A stretch of DNA of 64,000 bases from JAAELZ01 sp965237995 (lineage in GTDB: Bacteria; Pseudomonadota; Gammaproteobacteria; Arenicellales; Poriferihabitantaceae): contig CBDEGO010000005.1 in assembly GCA_965237995.1 (NCBI GenBank), forward strand, positions 1-64,000, in the 5' to 3' direction. Below, piece by piece: positions 1-9,103 of the stretch. The notes under the pieces were generated by a model. That model did not search any database. It was not told the DNA's origin and was given only the letters and a program-made list of their open reading frames with translations. The number at the start of each line of letters is the position of its first letter. Position 1 is the first letter of the stretch. The translations under genes were made by a program, and so were the position numbers.

Positions 1-457
1 CCGCAAGAACGTGATCAATGCCTTTCACATTCAAGAATGTTTCTTGTTGACCTGCAAACGAGGCCTCGGGCAAATCTTCCGCAGTGGCAGAAGAACGCAC
101 CGCCACCTCGCCTGCATCGTTGGGGTTAAGTTGGTCATAGGCTGCTTTTATCTGTACATCTAATTCTGGCGGAAGAGGTGCATTCAATACTAAACCTCTA
201 ATTTCGCTCCCTGTTTTAGCCAGTGCGGTGACGTCTTCCACGTCCAGCGCATCCAGCATCGCATTGATACGACTATCTAGGTTTTCGAATTGTAAAAATG
301 AGCGATAAGCTTCTGCTGTGGTCGCAAATCCATTAGGTACTTTTATACCCATTGATGATAAATTAGAGATCATCTCGCCAAGGGATGCATTCTTGCCTCC
401 AACTAGCGGAACATCATTCATACCCAAATCTGAAAACCAACGAATTAAGTCACTCAC
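1..457 (-). CDS. ppsA: Phosphoenolpyruvate synthase, N-terminal part (cut by window edge)
   Basis: PEP synthase converts pyruvate and ATP to PEP, AMP and phosphate in gluconeogenesis. Only about 152 N-terminal residues are present. They include the family landmarks GMNDV, VGGKNASLGEM, VPNGFATTA and AVRSSATAEDLPEASFAGQQE, which belong to the ATP-binding domain. The start is a GTG at 457 reading VSDLIRWFSDLG, with a GGAG ribosome site six bases upstream. The gene is divergent from its regulator ppsR, with only 23 bases between the two start codons. The remainder lies beyond base 1. Confidence 0.93.
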   Translation of the reverse strand, partial: MSDLIRWFSDLGMNDVPLVGGKNASLGEMISNLSSMGIKVPNGFATTAEAYRSFLQFENLDSRINAMLDALDVEDVTALAKTGSEIRGLVLNAPLPPELDVQIKAAYDQLNPNDAGEVAVRSSATAEDLPEASFAGQQETFLNVKGIDHVLA

Positions 458-480
458 TTTTTACTCCAAATAGAAAATTA

Positions 481-1314
481 ATGTCTAGTAGTACGGCCAC
501 ACGACCGGTGTATATTATATCTGACGGCACCGGTATCACCGCAGGAACAATGAGTAATACGTTGCTTTCGCAGTTTCCCGCTATTAATTTCGAACGACAC
601 ACCATTCCATTTGTGGACGCGGATGATAAGGTTAAAAACTGTATAAAACAAATTAATCATTCTTATCAAGTCCATGGCATTCGCCCCTTGGTGTTTGTGT
701 CTTTTACAGACGTGCATTTTAAAGAGGAATTAGAACAAGCTAATGCCGTCGTACTTGATCTACTCGAACCATTTATCTCACCGATGGAAGCCCTATTGAA
801 AGCCGATTCATCTCATCAAACAGGCCTGTCTCACGGCATTACTGAGGGAGGTGGATATATGCATCGTATTGAGGCGATAAACTATTCAATGAAATACGAT
901 GACGGTGTGCGCATGGAAGGTTATAAAGACGCCGACTTGGTGCTGGTCGGCGTTTCACGCGCTGGCAAAACCCCAACGAGTTTATATATGGCGTTGCATT
1001 ATGGGCTTAAAACCGCTAATTACCCTATCGCAGATGATGACTTTGAAAAGGGCGCTTTACCTGAAGCCTTGTTAAACTCAAAACAAAAGATTTTTGGCTT
1101 AATAATCGACCCAATACAACTGCATAAAATACGCGAAGCGCGCAGACCCAACAGTCAGTACTCCAAATTAAGCCAATGCCAGAACGAAGTTCGCCAAGCA
1201 CAGGGTTTCTTTAAAAAATACCGTATTCCATTTGCCGACTCCACAGCGATGTCGATCGAAGAGCTCGCCAGCTTGGTCGTGCATCGCATGCAACTAGCCG
1301 TTTCTTACACCTAA
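481..1314 (+). CDS. ppsR: PEP synthase regulatory protein (bifunctional kinase/pyrophosphorylase, DUF299)
   Basis: This family inactivates PEP synthase by ADP-dependent phosphorylation and reactivates it by Pi-dependent dephosphorylation. The 277-residue product begins with the usual YIISDGTGITA stretch and has the P-loop GVSRAGKT at residues 157-164. It also has the conserved FGLIIDP and IREARR segments. The frame is open further upstream to 385, but those codons lie inside ppsA and do not resemble the family, so the ATG at 481 was chosen. No clear Shine-Dalgarno precedes it. Divergence from ppsA matches the known functional pairing. Its stop is 12 bases before rimO. Confidence 0.95.
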   Translation: MSSSTATRPVYIISDGTGITAGTMSNTLLSQFPAINFERHTIPFVDADDKVKNCIKQINHSYQVHGIRPLVFVSFTDVHFKEELEQANAVVLDLLEPFISPMEALLKADSSHQTGLSHGITEGGGYMHRIEAINYSMKYDDGVRMEGYKDADLVLVGVSRAGKTPTSLYMALHYGLKTANYPIADDDFEKGALPEALLNSKQKIFGLIIDPIQLHKIREARRPNSQYSKLSQCQNEVRQAQGFFKKYRIPFADSTAMSIEELASLVVHRMQLAVSYT

Positions 1315-1326
1315 CCGTAATTTAAG

Positions 1327-2643
1327 ATGTCATCTAACCCTTCTGTTGGCTTTATCAGCTTAGGTTGCCCCAAAGCACTGGTAGATTCTGAACAAATTAT
1401 CAGCCAGCTCAAGTCTGAAGGCTACGCCATAAACAACCAGTATGACAGTTCAGATATTGTCATTGTAAATACCTGCGGATTCATTGACGACGCGATTGAT
1501 GAATCTATGCAGACCATTCAAGAGGCGCTCAATGAGAACGGCAAAGTCATTGTTACCGGTTGCTTAGGCGCCAAGGGCAGCCTAGTCGAAGATCATTTCC
1601 CAGATCTATTAGCCATAACTGGCCCTCACTCCAAAGATGCGGTAATGAACGCGGTCCATCAAGCCCTACCGCCTAAGCACGACCCATTTGTCGATTTGTT
1701 GCCGCCCGGCGGCATCAAACTAACACCCCGACATTATGCTTATTTAAAGATCTCCGAAGGCTGCAATCACCGCTGTAGCTTTTGCATCATCCCCAGCTTA
1801 CGCGGTGATTTAGTCAGTCGCCCAGTCAATCAGATATTAGACGAAGCGCAATCTTTAGTTGAAGCGGGGGTTAAAGAACTCCTTGTCGTTTCTCAAGACA
1901 CTAGCGCCTATGGCATCGATGTGAAATTTAAACCCGAGATACACCGCGGCAACCTAGTGCGTTCACATATTACTGATTTAGCCGCTGCCCTAGGCGAGCT
2001 CGATGCGTGGGTGCGAATGCACTACATCTATCCTTATCCACATGTTGATAAGCTGATTCCATTGATGGCCGAAAACAGAATTTTACCGTACTTGGATATT
2101 CCCTTTCAGCATGCCAGCCCGCGCGTGTTGAAAGACATGCGCCGCCCTGCCCACGCAGAAAAAGTACTGCATCGCATCAAACAATGGCGCATTGATTGCC
2201 CAGACATCACCTTAAGGAGCACATTTATTGTCGGCTTTCCAGGCGAAACCGAACAAGACTTCGACACTTTGTTAGAATTCATCGACGAAGCCCAACTAGA
2301 TAGAGTGGGCTGCTTTGCCTATTCAGCCGTCGAAGGCGCCAAAGCCAATAATCTATCGGGTGCAATTGACGAAGAAACCAAGCAAGAGCGCCTAGCTCAA
2401 TTCATGCAGCGCCAAGCGGTTATTTCGACAAACAAACTCAAAGCCAAAATCGGCAAAACGTTAGAAGTATTAGTCGATCAAGTAGGCGAGGACGGGGCCA
2501 TCGGCAGAAGCAAAGCTGACGCCCCTGAGATTGACGGCCAAGTACACATTTTTGGAGACACCCATCAAGTACAGCCTGGTGATTTCGTTAATGCGTTAAT
2601 TGAAGATGCCGACGAGCACGACTTGCAAGGCAAGTTTGTCTAG
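1327..2643 (+). CDS. rimO: Ribosomal protein S12 methylthiotransferase RimO
   Basis: This is a radical-SAM enzyme that adds a methylthio group to the conserved aspartate of ribosomal protein S12. At 438 aa it is full length. The N-terminal MTTase domain has Cys14, Cys50 and Cys79 for the auxiliary cluster. The radical-SAM motif CNHRCSFC carries Cys146, Cys150 and Cys153. A C-terminal TRAM domain (about residues 375-438) ends the protein. SLGCPKALVDSE and FQHASPRVLKDMRR are RimO-type rather than MiaB-type signatures. It follows ppsR by 12 bases and may be co-transcribed. A perfect inverted repeat follows the stop. Confidence 0.96.
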   Translation: MSSNPSVGFISLGCPKALVDSEQIISQLKSEGYAINNQYDSSDIVIVNTCGFIDDAIDESMQTIQEALNENGKVIVTGCLGAKGSLVEDHFPDLLAITGPHSKDAVMNAVHQALPPKHDPFVDLLPPGGIKLTPRHYAYLKISEGCNHRCSFCIIPSLRGDLVSRPVNQILDEAQSLVEAGVKELLVVSQDTSAYGIDVKFKPEIHRGNLVRSHITDLAAALGELDAWVRMHYIYPYPHVDKLIPLMAENRILPYLDIPFQHASPRVLKDMRRPAHAEKVLHRIKQWRIDCPDITLRSTFIVGFPGETEQDFDTLLEFIDEAQLDRVGCFAYSAVEGAKANNLSGAIDEETKQERLAQFMQRQAVISTNKLKAKIGKTLEVLVDQVGEDGAIGRSKADAPEIDGQVHIFGDTHQVQPGDFVNALIEDADEHDLQGKFV

Positions 2644-2671
2644 TTCTTCGGGATTAGATAGTGTCACGTAT

Positions 2672-2708
2672 TGCGGCAATCAAACTTGTAGTAAAGCTGA
2701 TTGCCGCA
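2672..2708. terminator. Bidirectional hairpin between convergent genes
   Basis: Perfect 11-bp arms, TGCGGCAATCA at 2672-2682 and TGATTGCCGCA at 2698-2708, lie in the 90-bp gap between rimO and the convergent hydrolase gene. There is no long U-tract on either side, so it is a weak or factor-assisted terminator, or an mRNA 3'-end stabiliser. Confidence 0.55.
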
Positions 2709-2733
2709 CGATTTAAAGATGTAAGAGAAATAA

Positions 2734-3909
2734 CTATTTAAGTACTTCGAAATGATCTTCTCTTAACAGTGCGTTGCCCTCGTCATTCACCACCCAGTGT
2801 TCGTTGGTAATTACGCCACCTGCATTGTTCATTGTCCAATCGGATTCAATTCGAGCAGAACGCTTATCCAGCACCGTTAACTTAGGCTGGATGTATTGAA
2901 CATCTTTAAAACCTTTCTCGACTAAGTCTTGCCAAAATGCCTGTATTGCCGCTTTACCATTAAACGTGCCGAAAGGCTTGGCTACCATAATCGCGTCATC
3001 TTCATATAATGCAGCCGCTCCGCTTGCAGAACCTGAATTAAATGCAGCGCGCCAAGATGTGCTTGCTTTCAACACTGCTTGCCTAACGGTCTCTCGCTTG
3101 GCGATATCATCTAATGCTTCAGCGACTTTTCCTGGCTGAGAGAACACCACTGCATGGCTTGAATCTATAGAATAGGTATTTTCTATTGTTTGCGTTGATT
3201 GCATTGCGCGCTGAATATCGATGGGTATGGCTTTATCGTTAGTACACTCGACGTAATATTTAGGAATACTGCCATAACCTTGCTCGGTTAACGAAAGCTT
3301 TGCAGCTAACGGCTGCGTCGGCTCTAATACAAGGTTGGGTTTTACGCCATTGAACGTGTCGGCAGGCACATCTGCCGCAACGGCTCCGTGCATTGCAGAA
3401 TCTGCGATGCCTACTGCTGTACCATCTTCAGAAAATACTAGGTTATTAAGAACCTCAGACGTCGTTACGCCTTGCGTTGCATCCATAAACGAGGTGTTAT
3501 CTGGAAGAAGAAAAGCGCATAGGTAAACAATTGCCTTCACTTTGTCCGGGCGAGCTTGCGCGACTTGGCTGGCGACAACACCACCAAAACTGTGCCCGAC
3601 TAAAATGGATTTAGACTCTTTTTGATCCAATATTTCGGTGATCGTATTCACATAAGAGTCTAATGAAATATCTTTAGCTGGCGTTTTATCGGCGCCGTGG
3701 CCTGGCAAGTCAGGCGCATCATACGTATACCCCCCCTTGTTTAGTTCAGCGCCAACGTAGCCCCACTGCCAACCCCCTAGCCAAGCTGAATGGATAAGCG
3801 TAAAATTATCTGAATCAGCGCGTTTATTATCATCTGCCTGAGCAGTGAGGGAAAAACAATTTACTAGCAGTACGGCTGCAATCAATACTGGTTTTTTGAA
3901 ACTCATCAT
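2734..3909 (-). CDS. Exported alpha/beta hydrolase fused to a C-terminal SnoaL/DUF4440-like domain
   Basis: The 391-residue protein starts with a signal peptide (hydrophobic residues 7-23, likely cleavage after TAQA). Residues 36-265 form an alpha/beta hydrolase. The nucleophile elbow is GHSFGG with Ser107; Asp225 and His252 are the probable acid and base. The best-known relatives are small esterases of the salicylate-esterase/hydroxynitrile-lyase type. Residues 273-391 look like a SnoaL-like cone domain of the DUF4440 sort, with ALYEDDAIMV and GKAAIQAFWQ. The start at 3909 has GAGG five bases upstream. It is divergent from a LysR regulator, which may control it. The substrate cannot be read from sequence. 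Confidence 0.8.
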   Translation of the reverse strand: MMSFKKPVLIAAVLLVNCFSLTAQADDNKRADSDNFTLIHSAWLGGWQWGYVGAELNKGGYTYDAPDLPGHGADKTPAKDISLDSYVNTITEILDQKESKSILVGHSFGGVVASQVAQARPDKVKAIVYLCAFLLPDNTSFMDATQGVTTSEVLNNLVFSEDGTAVGIADSAMHGAVAADVPADTFNGVKPNLVLEPTQPLAAKLSLTEQGYGSIPKYYVECTNDKAIPIDIQRAMQSTQTIENTYSIDSSHAVVFSQPGKVAEALDDIAKRETVRQAVLKASTSWRAAFNSGSASGAAALYEDDAIMVAKPFGTFNGKAAIQAFWQDLVEKGFKDVQYIQPKLTVLDKRSARIESDWTMNNAGGVITNEHWVVNDEGNALLREDHFEVLK

Positions 3910-3996
3910 GGTGTCCTCGGTTTAAATTATTAAAAAGCGGGGTTAAAAAATATAACTATTTCCCACGCAGATAATTTAATACACCTTCATTGTTTG

Positions 3997-4011
3997 ATAA
4001 ACTATGTTTAT
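3997..4011. promoter_or_regulatory. Perfect palindrome in the hydrolase/LysR divergent region
   Basis: ATAAAC-tat-GTTTAT lies 33 bases before the LysR start codon, in the 134-bp region shared with the divergent hydrolase gene. Spacing and symmetry suit a LysR-type operator, but binding is inferred only from position. Confidence 0.4.
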
Positions 4012-4043
4012 ATAGATGGACAATCCATAAATACAGAACAATC

Positions 4044-4958
4044 ATGAATTTACTGACTCCTCAAATTAATTCATTTCTAGCCATCATTAATGCAGGCTCA
4101 ATCACTGGGGCCGCAGAAATGTTGGGGGTCGCTAAATCAGGCGTTAGCGAACACTTACGCCAACTGGAAGATAGGCTTGACGTACAATTGATTGTTCGAA
4201 CCACCCGGCGGCAACGTCTTACCCCTATCGGCGTTCAATTCCTAGAGCGGTGCAGAGAATTACGTCATCTTTCCGATGTCGCACTCGAAGAGATCAGTAA
4301 CCACTTAGCCGAGCCTATGGGTATATTTAGGGTGACCGCACCGCATGCCCTCATTGGCTCAATCGTTGCTCCTGCCATTGCTAAATTGGTAAAGCAATAC
4401 CCTAAAGTGATTCCTGAACTCGTTATTTCTGATGAACGTTTGGATCTAGTCGATGACCGAATTGACCTTTCAATTACGGTTACGGTAGGCACGTTGGCCG
4501 ACAGCGAATATATGGCTCAACGGATCGGATCATTTGATGACGTACTATGCGTGTCCAAAAGTTTCATTGAAGAACATAAACTCAACCAACGAGACTTAGG
4601 AGACATACCAAAAATAAGCACATGGCCATACATCGCCCATAAATGGGAAGGCCATTCAATTACTCATATCTGTCAATCAGCTAACACAGAGCAGAGCCAT
4701 GCAGTGAGTTTCAAACCCGCATTAATCGCTAACAATCTTGAGGCCACCAAAGCGCTGACAAGTGAAGGCGCGGGCATAGCCATGCTCCCCGAATATTATA
4801 TTCGCAGTGAGCTGGAGCAAGGTGATTTAGTGCGCGTATTGTCCGCCTTTGAACCAAGAAAGGTGAATGTCCATGCTATCCATCCTTTTGGAAAAAGGGC
4901 GCCGCTCAGCGTTAAGACAATAACCAAATTGATAAAGCAAACTATTGTTAATCGATGA
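4044..4958 (+). CDS. LysR-family transcriptional regulator
   Basis: This is a 304-aa LysR-type regulator. The N-terminal winged helix-turn-helix spans about residues 1-62 (INSFLAIINAGSITGAAEMLGVAKSG and following, then RTTRRQRLTP). A periplasmic-binding-protein-like effector domain fills about residues 90-300. The frame is open 18 codons further upstream, but the ATG at 4044 gives the usual N terminus. It is divergent from the exported hydrolase and has a perfect palindrome just upstream, so local regulation of the hydrolase is plausible. The effector is unknown. Confidence 0.9.
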   Translation: MNLLTPQINSFLAIINAGSITGAAEMLGVAKSGVSEHLRQLEDRLDVQLIVRTTRRQRLTPIGVQFLERCRELRHLSDVALEEISNHLAEPMGIFRVTAPHALIGSIVAPAIAKLVKQYPKVIPELVISDERLDLVDDRIDLSITVTVGTLADSEYMAQRIGSFDDVLCVSKSFIEEHKLNQRDLGDIPKISTWPYIAHKWEGHSITHICQSANTEQSHAVSFKPALIANNLEATKALTSEGAGIAMLPEYYIRSELEQGDLVRVLSAFEPRKVNVHAIHPFGKRAPLSVKTITKLIKQTIVNR

Positions 4959-5132
4959 AGCATCTCCGAAACGCCGTAAATTCAGCTAATGGCATGTTCC
5001 ACTCTTAAAACACCCCTATATATCGCACAATCGCAAGCCGAATACATTGCAATGGATAAAACTGAAAACGCATGGACCCTTGCAATAGCAACGCCTATAA
5101 ATATCCAAATCTAAACGTCTACCTCTAAAACG

Positions 5133-6410
5133 TTAATTCGCCAACCAATCAATAGAGTGAATCGCCCCATCAAGATTGAGCTCACTCTGAACAGGCTGCG
5201 CCTGAGCAATGACCTCGCCTCGTCTCACCACATAAAGCCGATTCGCTCGCAGTCGAATTGCCTCGATCGGGTCTTGCGCCTGCAAAACAACAAAGTCTGC
5301 ATTGCACCCAACATCAAGCCCATAGCCACTCAAGCCCAACACTTCCGCCGCATTAGAAGTGACCGCAGCAAAGCACTGCTTCATTTGCTCCACGCCCGTT
5401 AATTGCCCCACATGCAGGCCCATATGCGCCACCTCAAGCATGTCATGGCTACCCATGCTATACCATGGGTCCATAATACAATCATGCCCAAATGCTACGT
5501 TAATCTCTTGCTCCATCATCTCTTTCACGCGCGTCATGCCTCGGTGCTTGGGGTAATGATCGCTACGCGCTTGTAGCGTAATATTGATAAGCGGATTGGC
5601 GACCACATGCAATTTAGACTCGCGTATCAACGGCAATAACTTACTCACGTAGTAATTATCCATTGAGTGCATCGACGTCAGGTGCGAACCCGTTACTCTG
5701 CCTTGTAAGCCTAGCCGTTTAGTTTCGTACGCTAAAGACTCAACATGACGAGATTGCGGATCGTCAGACTCATCACAATGCATGTCCACCATTAAGTCAT
5801 GCTTTGCAGCAAGCTCACAGAGCAACTTAACTGACTCAGCACCTTGCGCCATAGTTCGCTCGAAGTGCGGAATGCCGCCCACCACATCTAGGCCCATATC
5901 AATCGCTCTGTTTAAGTTATCAACTGCATTAGCGTAGCGGAGATAACCATTTTGTGGAAAGCCAACTAACTGTATGTCTATCCAGGGTTTCATTTCTTCC
6001 CGAATTTCTAGCAGAGGCCTCTACTGCAAGTAAGCTATCGTCACATATATCAACATGACTGCGGATTGCCAAGGTGCCGCGAGCAATGGCCCAATGGCAC
6101 ATAGCTTTCTGGCTCGTTTTTGAATATGTTCTTTAGTTAGATGAGGCTTCAATTCCGTCCATAATTGAATGCCCTCAAGCAAAGTGCCACTCATATTCAA
6201 GCGCGGCTCACCCAGACTCAACGTTGAGTCCATATGAAAATGGCTATCAATAAAGGGCTGTGTGACTAAGTAACCTTGCGCATCAATTTGTCTTTGCGCT
6301 TGCGCAGTAATACCGCTTTCAACCGCTGCAATTTTTTTGTTTTTTACTGCAATATCAAGCCCAGTTCTTCCATCTGGCAGGGTTGCGTTGTTTATGACTA
6401 AATCGTACAT
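5133..6410 (-). pseudogene. codA: Cytosine deaminase (CodA-like amidohydrolase) with two compensating frameshifts
   Basis: CodA-type enzymes hydrolyse cytosine to uracil and ammonia. The gene starts at 6410 with MYDLVINN and has the metal motif HFHMD. Near 6105 one base appears to be missing; the frame then shifts and reads HWAIARGTLAIRSHVDICDD. Near 6015 one base is extra, which restores the first frame as LLEIREEMKPWIDIQLV. The rest carries the conserved MHCDE, GSHLTSMHS and GHDCIMDPWY segments. All catalytic motifs survive across the three pieces, total about 425 aa, but as written a stop at 6021-6023 truncates it. It lies 90 bases downstream of a PhzF gene that is also shifted, so sequencing error is a serious alternative to decay. 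Confidence 0.82.
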
Positions 6411-6500
6411 GAATGAGCGTAATTTGAGATTATTGACACTGGCTACTTAGCACATGGTATGCATTTCACTTTATCATATTATGTGAAAACCGCGCAGGCA

Positions 6501-7344
6501 TCACAATGTCACTTCGCCCACAATCAGCATCTGCGTCTGACCACCAATCAACACCTTTTCAGGATTTTGTTTATCTAAACGGATAGAAACCCGACCATGG
6601 CGATGAATGTTAGTACCTTGTCTTATCAACAAGTCTTTGGTGAGCCGCCCTTCTTGCTGCATCCAACAAGCCAACGCCGAATTGAGTGATCCCGTAATCG
6701 GATCTTCACTCATACCACTAGAGGGCGCAAGCACGGACTTCATAGTCAAATTCAGAATCGGACGGATGAGCACCTAACAACCCAATCGCTTTAAATTCAG
6801 GCCACCTCACCAGCGAAGAATCCGCTGCCAGCACCGCTTCCATGCTATCTAATTCTATCACTTGCCACACTGGGCCGTTATCTAGAACCGCTGTTCTTAT
6901 GAGTTGCTCAGGGTTTAATTGCAGCTGATTAACAATAGCCTGACAATCAGATTCTAGCATCACACTCGACTTAGTGGACGGCGCAACGAATGCAGGCATC
7001 TGTCCTGAAATATCGATCTCTACAATGCCCACGCCGCACTCTTGTCTGATCACACCCGTCGTTTGAGGCTCACCGCCAACATGTAACCATGCAGCGCAGC
7101 TACCTAAAGTGGGATGTCCAGCGAATAACATTTCACGCGTTGGCGTAAAAATCCTAACCTTATAATCTGCCTCAGAAGAACTAGGTGGAAAAAGAAACGT
7201 GGTTTCTGCTAGGTTAGTCCAAGCTGCAAAATCAACCATTTGTTGGTCGGTTAGGCCTTGCCCATCAACAACTACCGCTAAACCATCGCCTTTGGTTGGC
7301 GTTGATGTAAATACATCACATTGAATAAAACGTCGCTTTTGCAT
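6501..7344 (-). pseudogene. PhzF-family isomerase/epimerase-like protein, one frameshift
   Basis: PhzF-fold proteins isomerise small metabolites by proton transfer. The first part, from 7344, has the catalytic Glu47 in NLAETTF and the GHPTLGS loop. The second part, in another frame, has APSSGMSEDPITGSLNSALA, the family's conserved second half. The join is near 6729, where VRA should run into (F)APSSG; two bases missing or one extra would explain it. As written, translation ends at 6718, losing the last third of the second domain. The combined length of about 280 aa is normal for the family. It sits upstream of the codA-like gene on the same strand. Confidence 0.8.
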
Positions 7345-7439
7345 GGGTACACCTTCGTTGTTGAGGCGTTATAGTAAATCTAGGGCGTAGCCACGTCTAG
7401 GTGTAAACTATTCTATTTACTCTCAATTGCCTAACAACC

Positions 7440-7700
7440 ATGGATTTTTTCAATAGCTTTTCAAGTGTGCTAGTGTTTCTAGTACTGCTAGCCTGTTATG
7501 TATGGTTTAAAGAACGGCAAGGCGGTGACCAAAAATGTGAGTATTGCAAACTCGGAGACATGGTAGAAGTATCCGCAAAGCCTATTCAATCAGTAGATAG
7601 CGGCATACATCAAGACGCGGCACTGAGCAAAATACTTACCGAAGTGAAGTTCCAGTGTTCGCACTGCGAAGAGTTTTGGGTCACGACGATTACGCGTTAA
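7440..7700 (+). CDS. Small membrane-anchored zinc-ribbon protein, function unknown
   Basis: This is an 86-aa protein with one N-terminal membrane segment (residues 8-23) and two CxxC pairs, CEYC (Cys33, Cys36) and CSHC (Cys73, Cys76). These would make a zinc-ribbon or rubredoxin-like knuckle in the soluble part. No family is recognised. It stands alone, divergent from the PhzF gene and convergent with DUF302. The length, the paired cysteines and a start 95 bases from the neighbouring gene argue that it is real. Confidence 0.6.
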   Translation: MDFFNSFSSVLVFLVLLACYVWFKERQGGDQKCEYCKLGDMVEVSAKPIQSVDSGIHQDAALSKILTEVKFQCSHCEEFWVTTITR

Positions 7701-7879
7701 TGTCCCGTCAGTTACCTCTCCTAGAGCGGTAATTGACTCGGTTCTTCTTAAGTAATCAACAATATACTGCGTCTCCGTCTAAACGAATTACCTTCAAATT
7801 TAAAGAGTATAAACCTGTCTCGGCATGAGGTTGGGCAACGCTATAAAGCACAGAGCCACATTATCACGGACGTACAACT

Positions 7880-8281
7880 TTAACTGGTAGCGGCGGCTGC
7901 AAATGCAGCTAAGGCACCTGTCACTTTTTCAATCACTGGGTCGCAACCACTAATTTGGTGCCTAGACTGCATGTAATCTGCGCTGTTATACGATAGCGTC
8001 ACGTCACCCTGTTCGTTTTCTGCGATTAGCGCTTTCATTGGCAAATCAATTGCCGACGATTGTGCGCATTGCATTAACTTGGTACCCACTGTCGGATTGC
8101 CAAAAATAATCAACACTGTCGGCCTTAACTGTTCACCCACACTTTGTGCTGCTTTAGCATGATCAATACGAGCAAACACATTCATACCCTTTCCGCCCAA
8201 TATAGCTTCTAACTTATCAGCAGTAGCCTCGACACTATGCTCACTTATTACTGAAACCAAACCCTGAATTGAAGTTGTCAT
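7880..8281 (-). CDS. DUF302 family protein
   Basis: The 133-aa protein matches the DUF302 pattern: an N-terminal sensing-like half (TADKLEAILGGKGMNVFARIDH), the central VLIIFGNPTVGTKLMQ segment and the LPMKALIAENEQGDVTLSYN strand pair. The family has a compact alpha/beta fold without a settled biochemical role. It lies 55 bases downstream of the carbonic anhydrase gene on the same strand and is probably co-transcribed. No signal peptide is visible. Confidence 0.85.
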   Translation of the reverse strand: MTTSIQGLVSVISEHSVEATADKLEAILGGKGMNVFARIDHAKAAQSVGEQLRPTVLIIFGNPTVGTKLMQCAQSSAIDLPMKALIAENEQGDVTLSYNSADYMQSRHQISGCDPVIEKVTGALAAFAAAATS

Positions 8282-8336
8282 TTTATTATCTCAAGTTTAA
8301 TGATGCGCTCTTTAGTAAAGCGTATGTAATTATGGC

Positions 8337-8927
8337 CTAAGGTGTTCTTGTATTGAGCTCTTTCAGTTTGCCGTTGGTAATACCGTATATCCACCCATGC
8401 ACCGATAAATCGTTGCCATTTTCCCATGCTCTTTTGACAATAGTGGTGTTACAAATATTTTCCACCTGTTCTGTTACATTAAGCTCGCACAATAAATTGA
8501 CGGTCTCGCTCTCATTCAGTCCTTCAAATTTCTCGGCGTTAAATCGGTAAATATCCTTTATATGCCGTAACCAATTGTCTACTAGACCATGTTCTTCTTC
8601 TTCTAGTGATGCCTTAATGCCGCCACAGCCGTAGTGCCCGCATAAAATAATATGTTTAACTTTAAGCACTTCAACTGCAAACTGAATAACAGACAAGCAG
8701 TTCAAATCAGTGTGTACAACCAAGTTCGCCACATTTCTGTGAACAAACATTTCACCCGGCTCGCGGTTAGTGATCATGTTCGCGGGAACGCGGCTATCGG
8801 AACAACCAATCCAAAGGTATTCAGGGGTTTGCTGCCCTGATAAGCGCGTAAAAAACTCTGGGTCTTTTTCCTTAATTGAATCAGCCCAAACTAAATTACT
8901 CTCAAACAAATGCTGTAATCTTTTCAA
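8337..8927 (-). CDS. can: Beta-class carbonic anhydrase
   Basis: The enzyme interconverts CO2 and bicarbonate in the cytoplasm. The 196-aa product has the zinc ligands Cys42, His98 and Cys101, in GCSDSRVPAN and GHYGCGG. It also has the Asp44-Arg46 dyad of beta-class enzymes. Length and order match the Can type of proteobacteria. It is first in a probable two-gene unit with DUF302 and is divergent from the ProC-like gene, leaving a 176-bp shared upstream region. Confidence 0.95.
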   Translation of the reverse strand: MKRLQHLFESNLVWADSIKEKDPEFFTRLSGQQTPEYLWIGCSDSRVPANMITNREPGEMFVHRNVANLVVHTDLNCLSVIQFAVEVLKVKHIILCGHYGCGGIKASLEEEEHGLVDNWLRHIKDIYRFNAEKFEGLNESETVNLLCELNVTEQVENICNTTIVKRAWENGNDLSVHGWIYGITNGKLKELNTRTP

Positions 8928-9103
8928 CTTAGAGGTTTCCTCCTATATTTTGGCGGTAATTAATGATGGTATCCCCATCAATACAGACTATCTAATTTAA
9001 GGTAGTCACTAAAATTTATCTACTACCAAATAATAAACGATCTGTCTATTTTCAGTTAAGCTATGTTACCTATTGATTTCGAATTGGTATTAAAGATAAC
9101 AGC

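Noticed and set aside
385..480. N-terminal extension of ppsR from an upstream ATG at 385
   Set aside because: The extra 32 codons lie inside ppsA on the other strand and do not resemble PpsR; the family start is at 481.
6005..6115. Programmed ribosomal frameshifting in codA
   Set aside because: No slippery heptamer, pseudoknot or biological precedent; two opposite single-base changes fit indels better.
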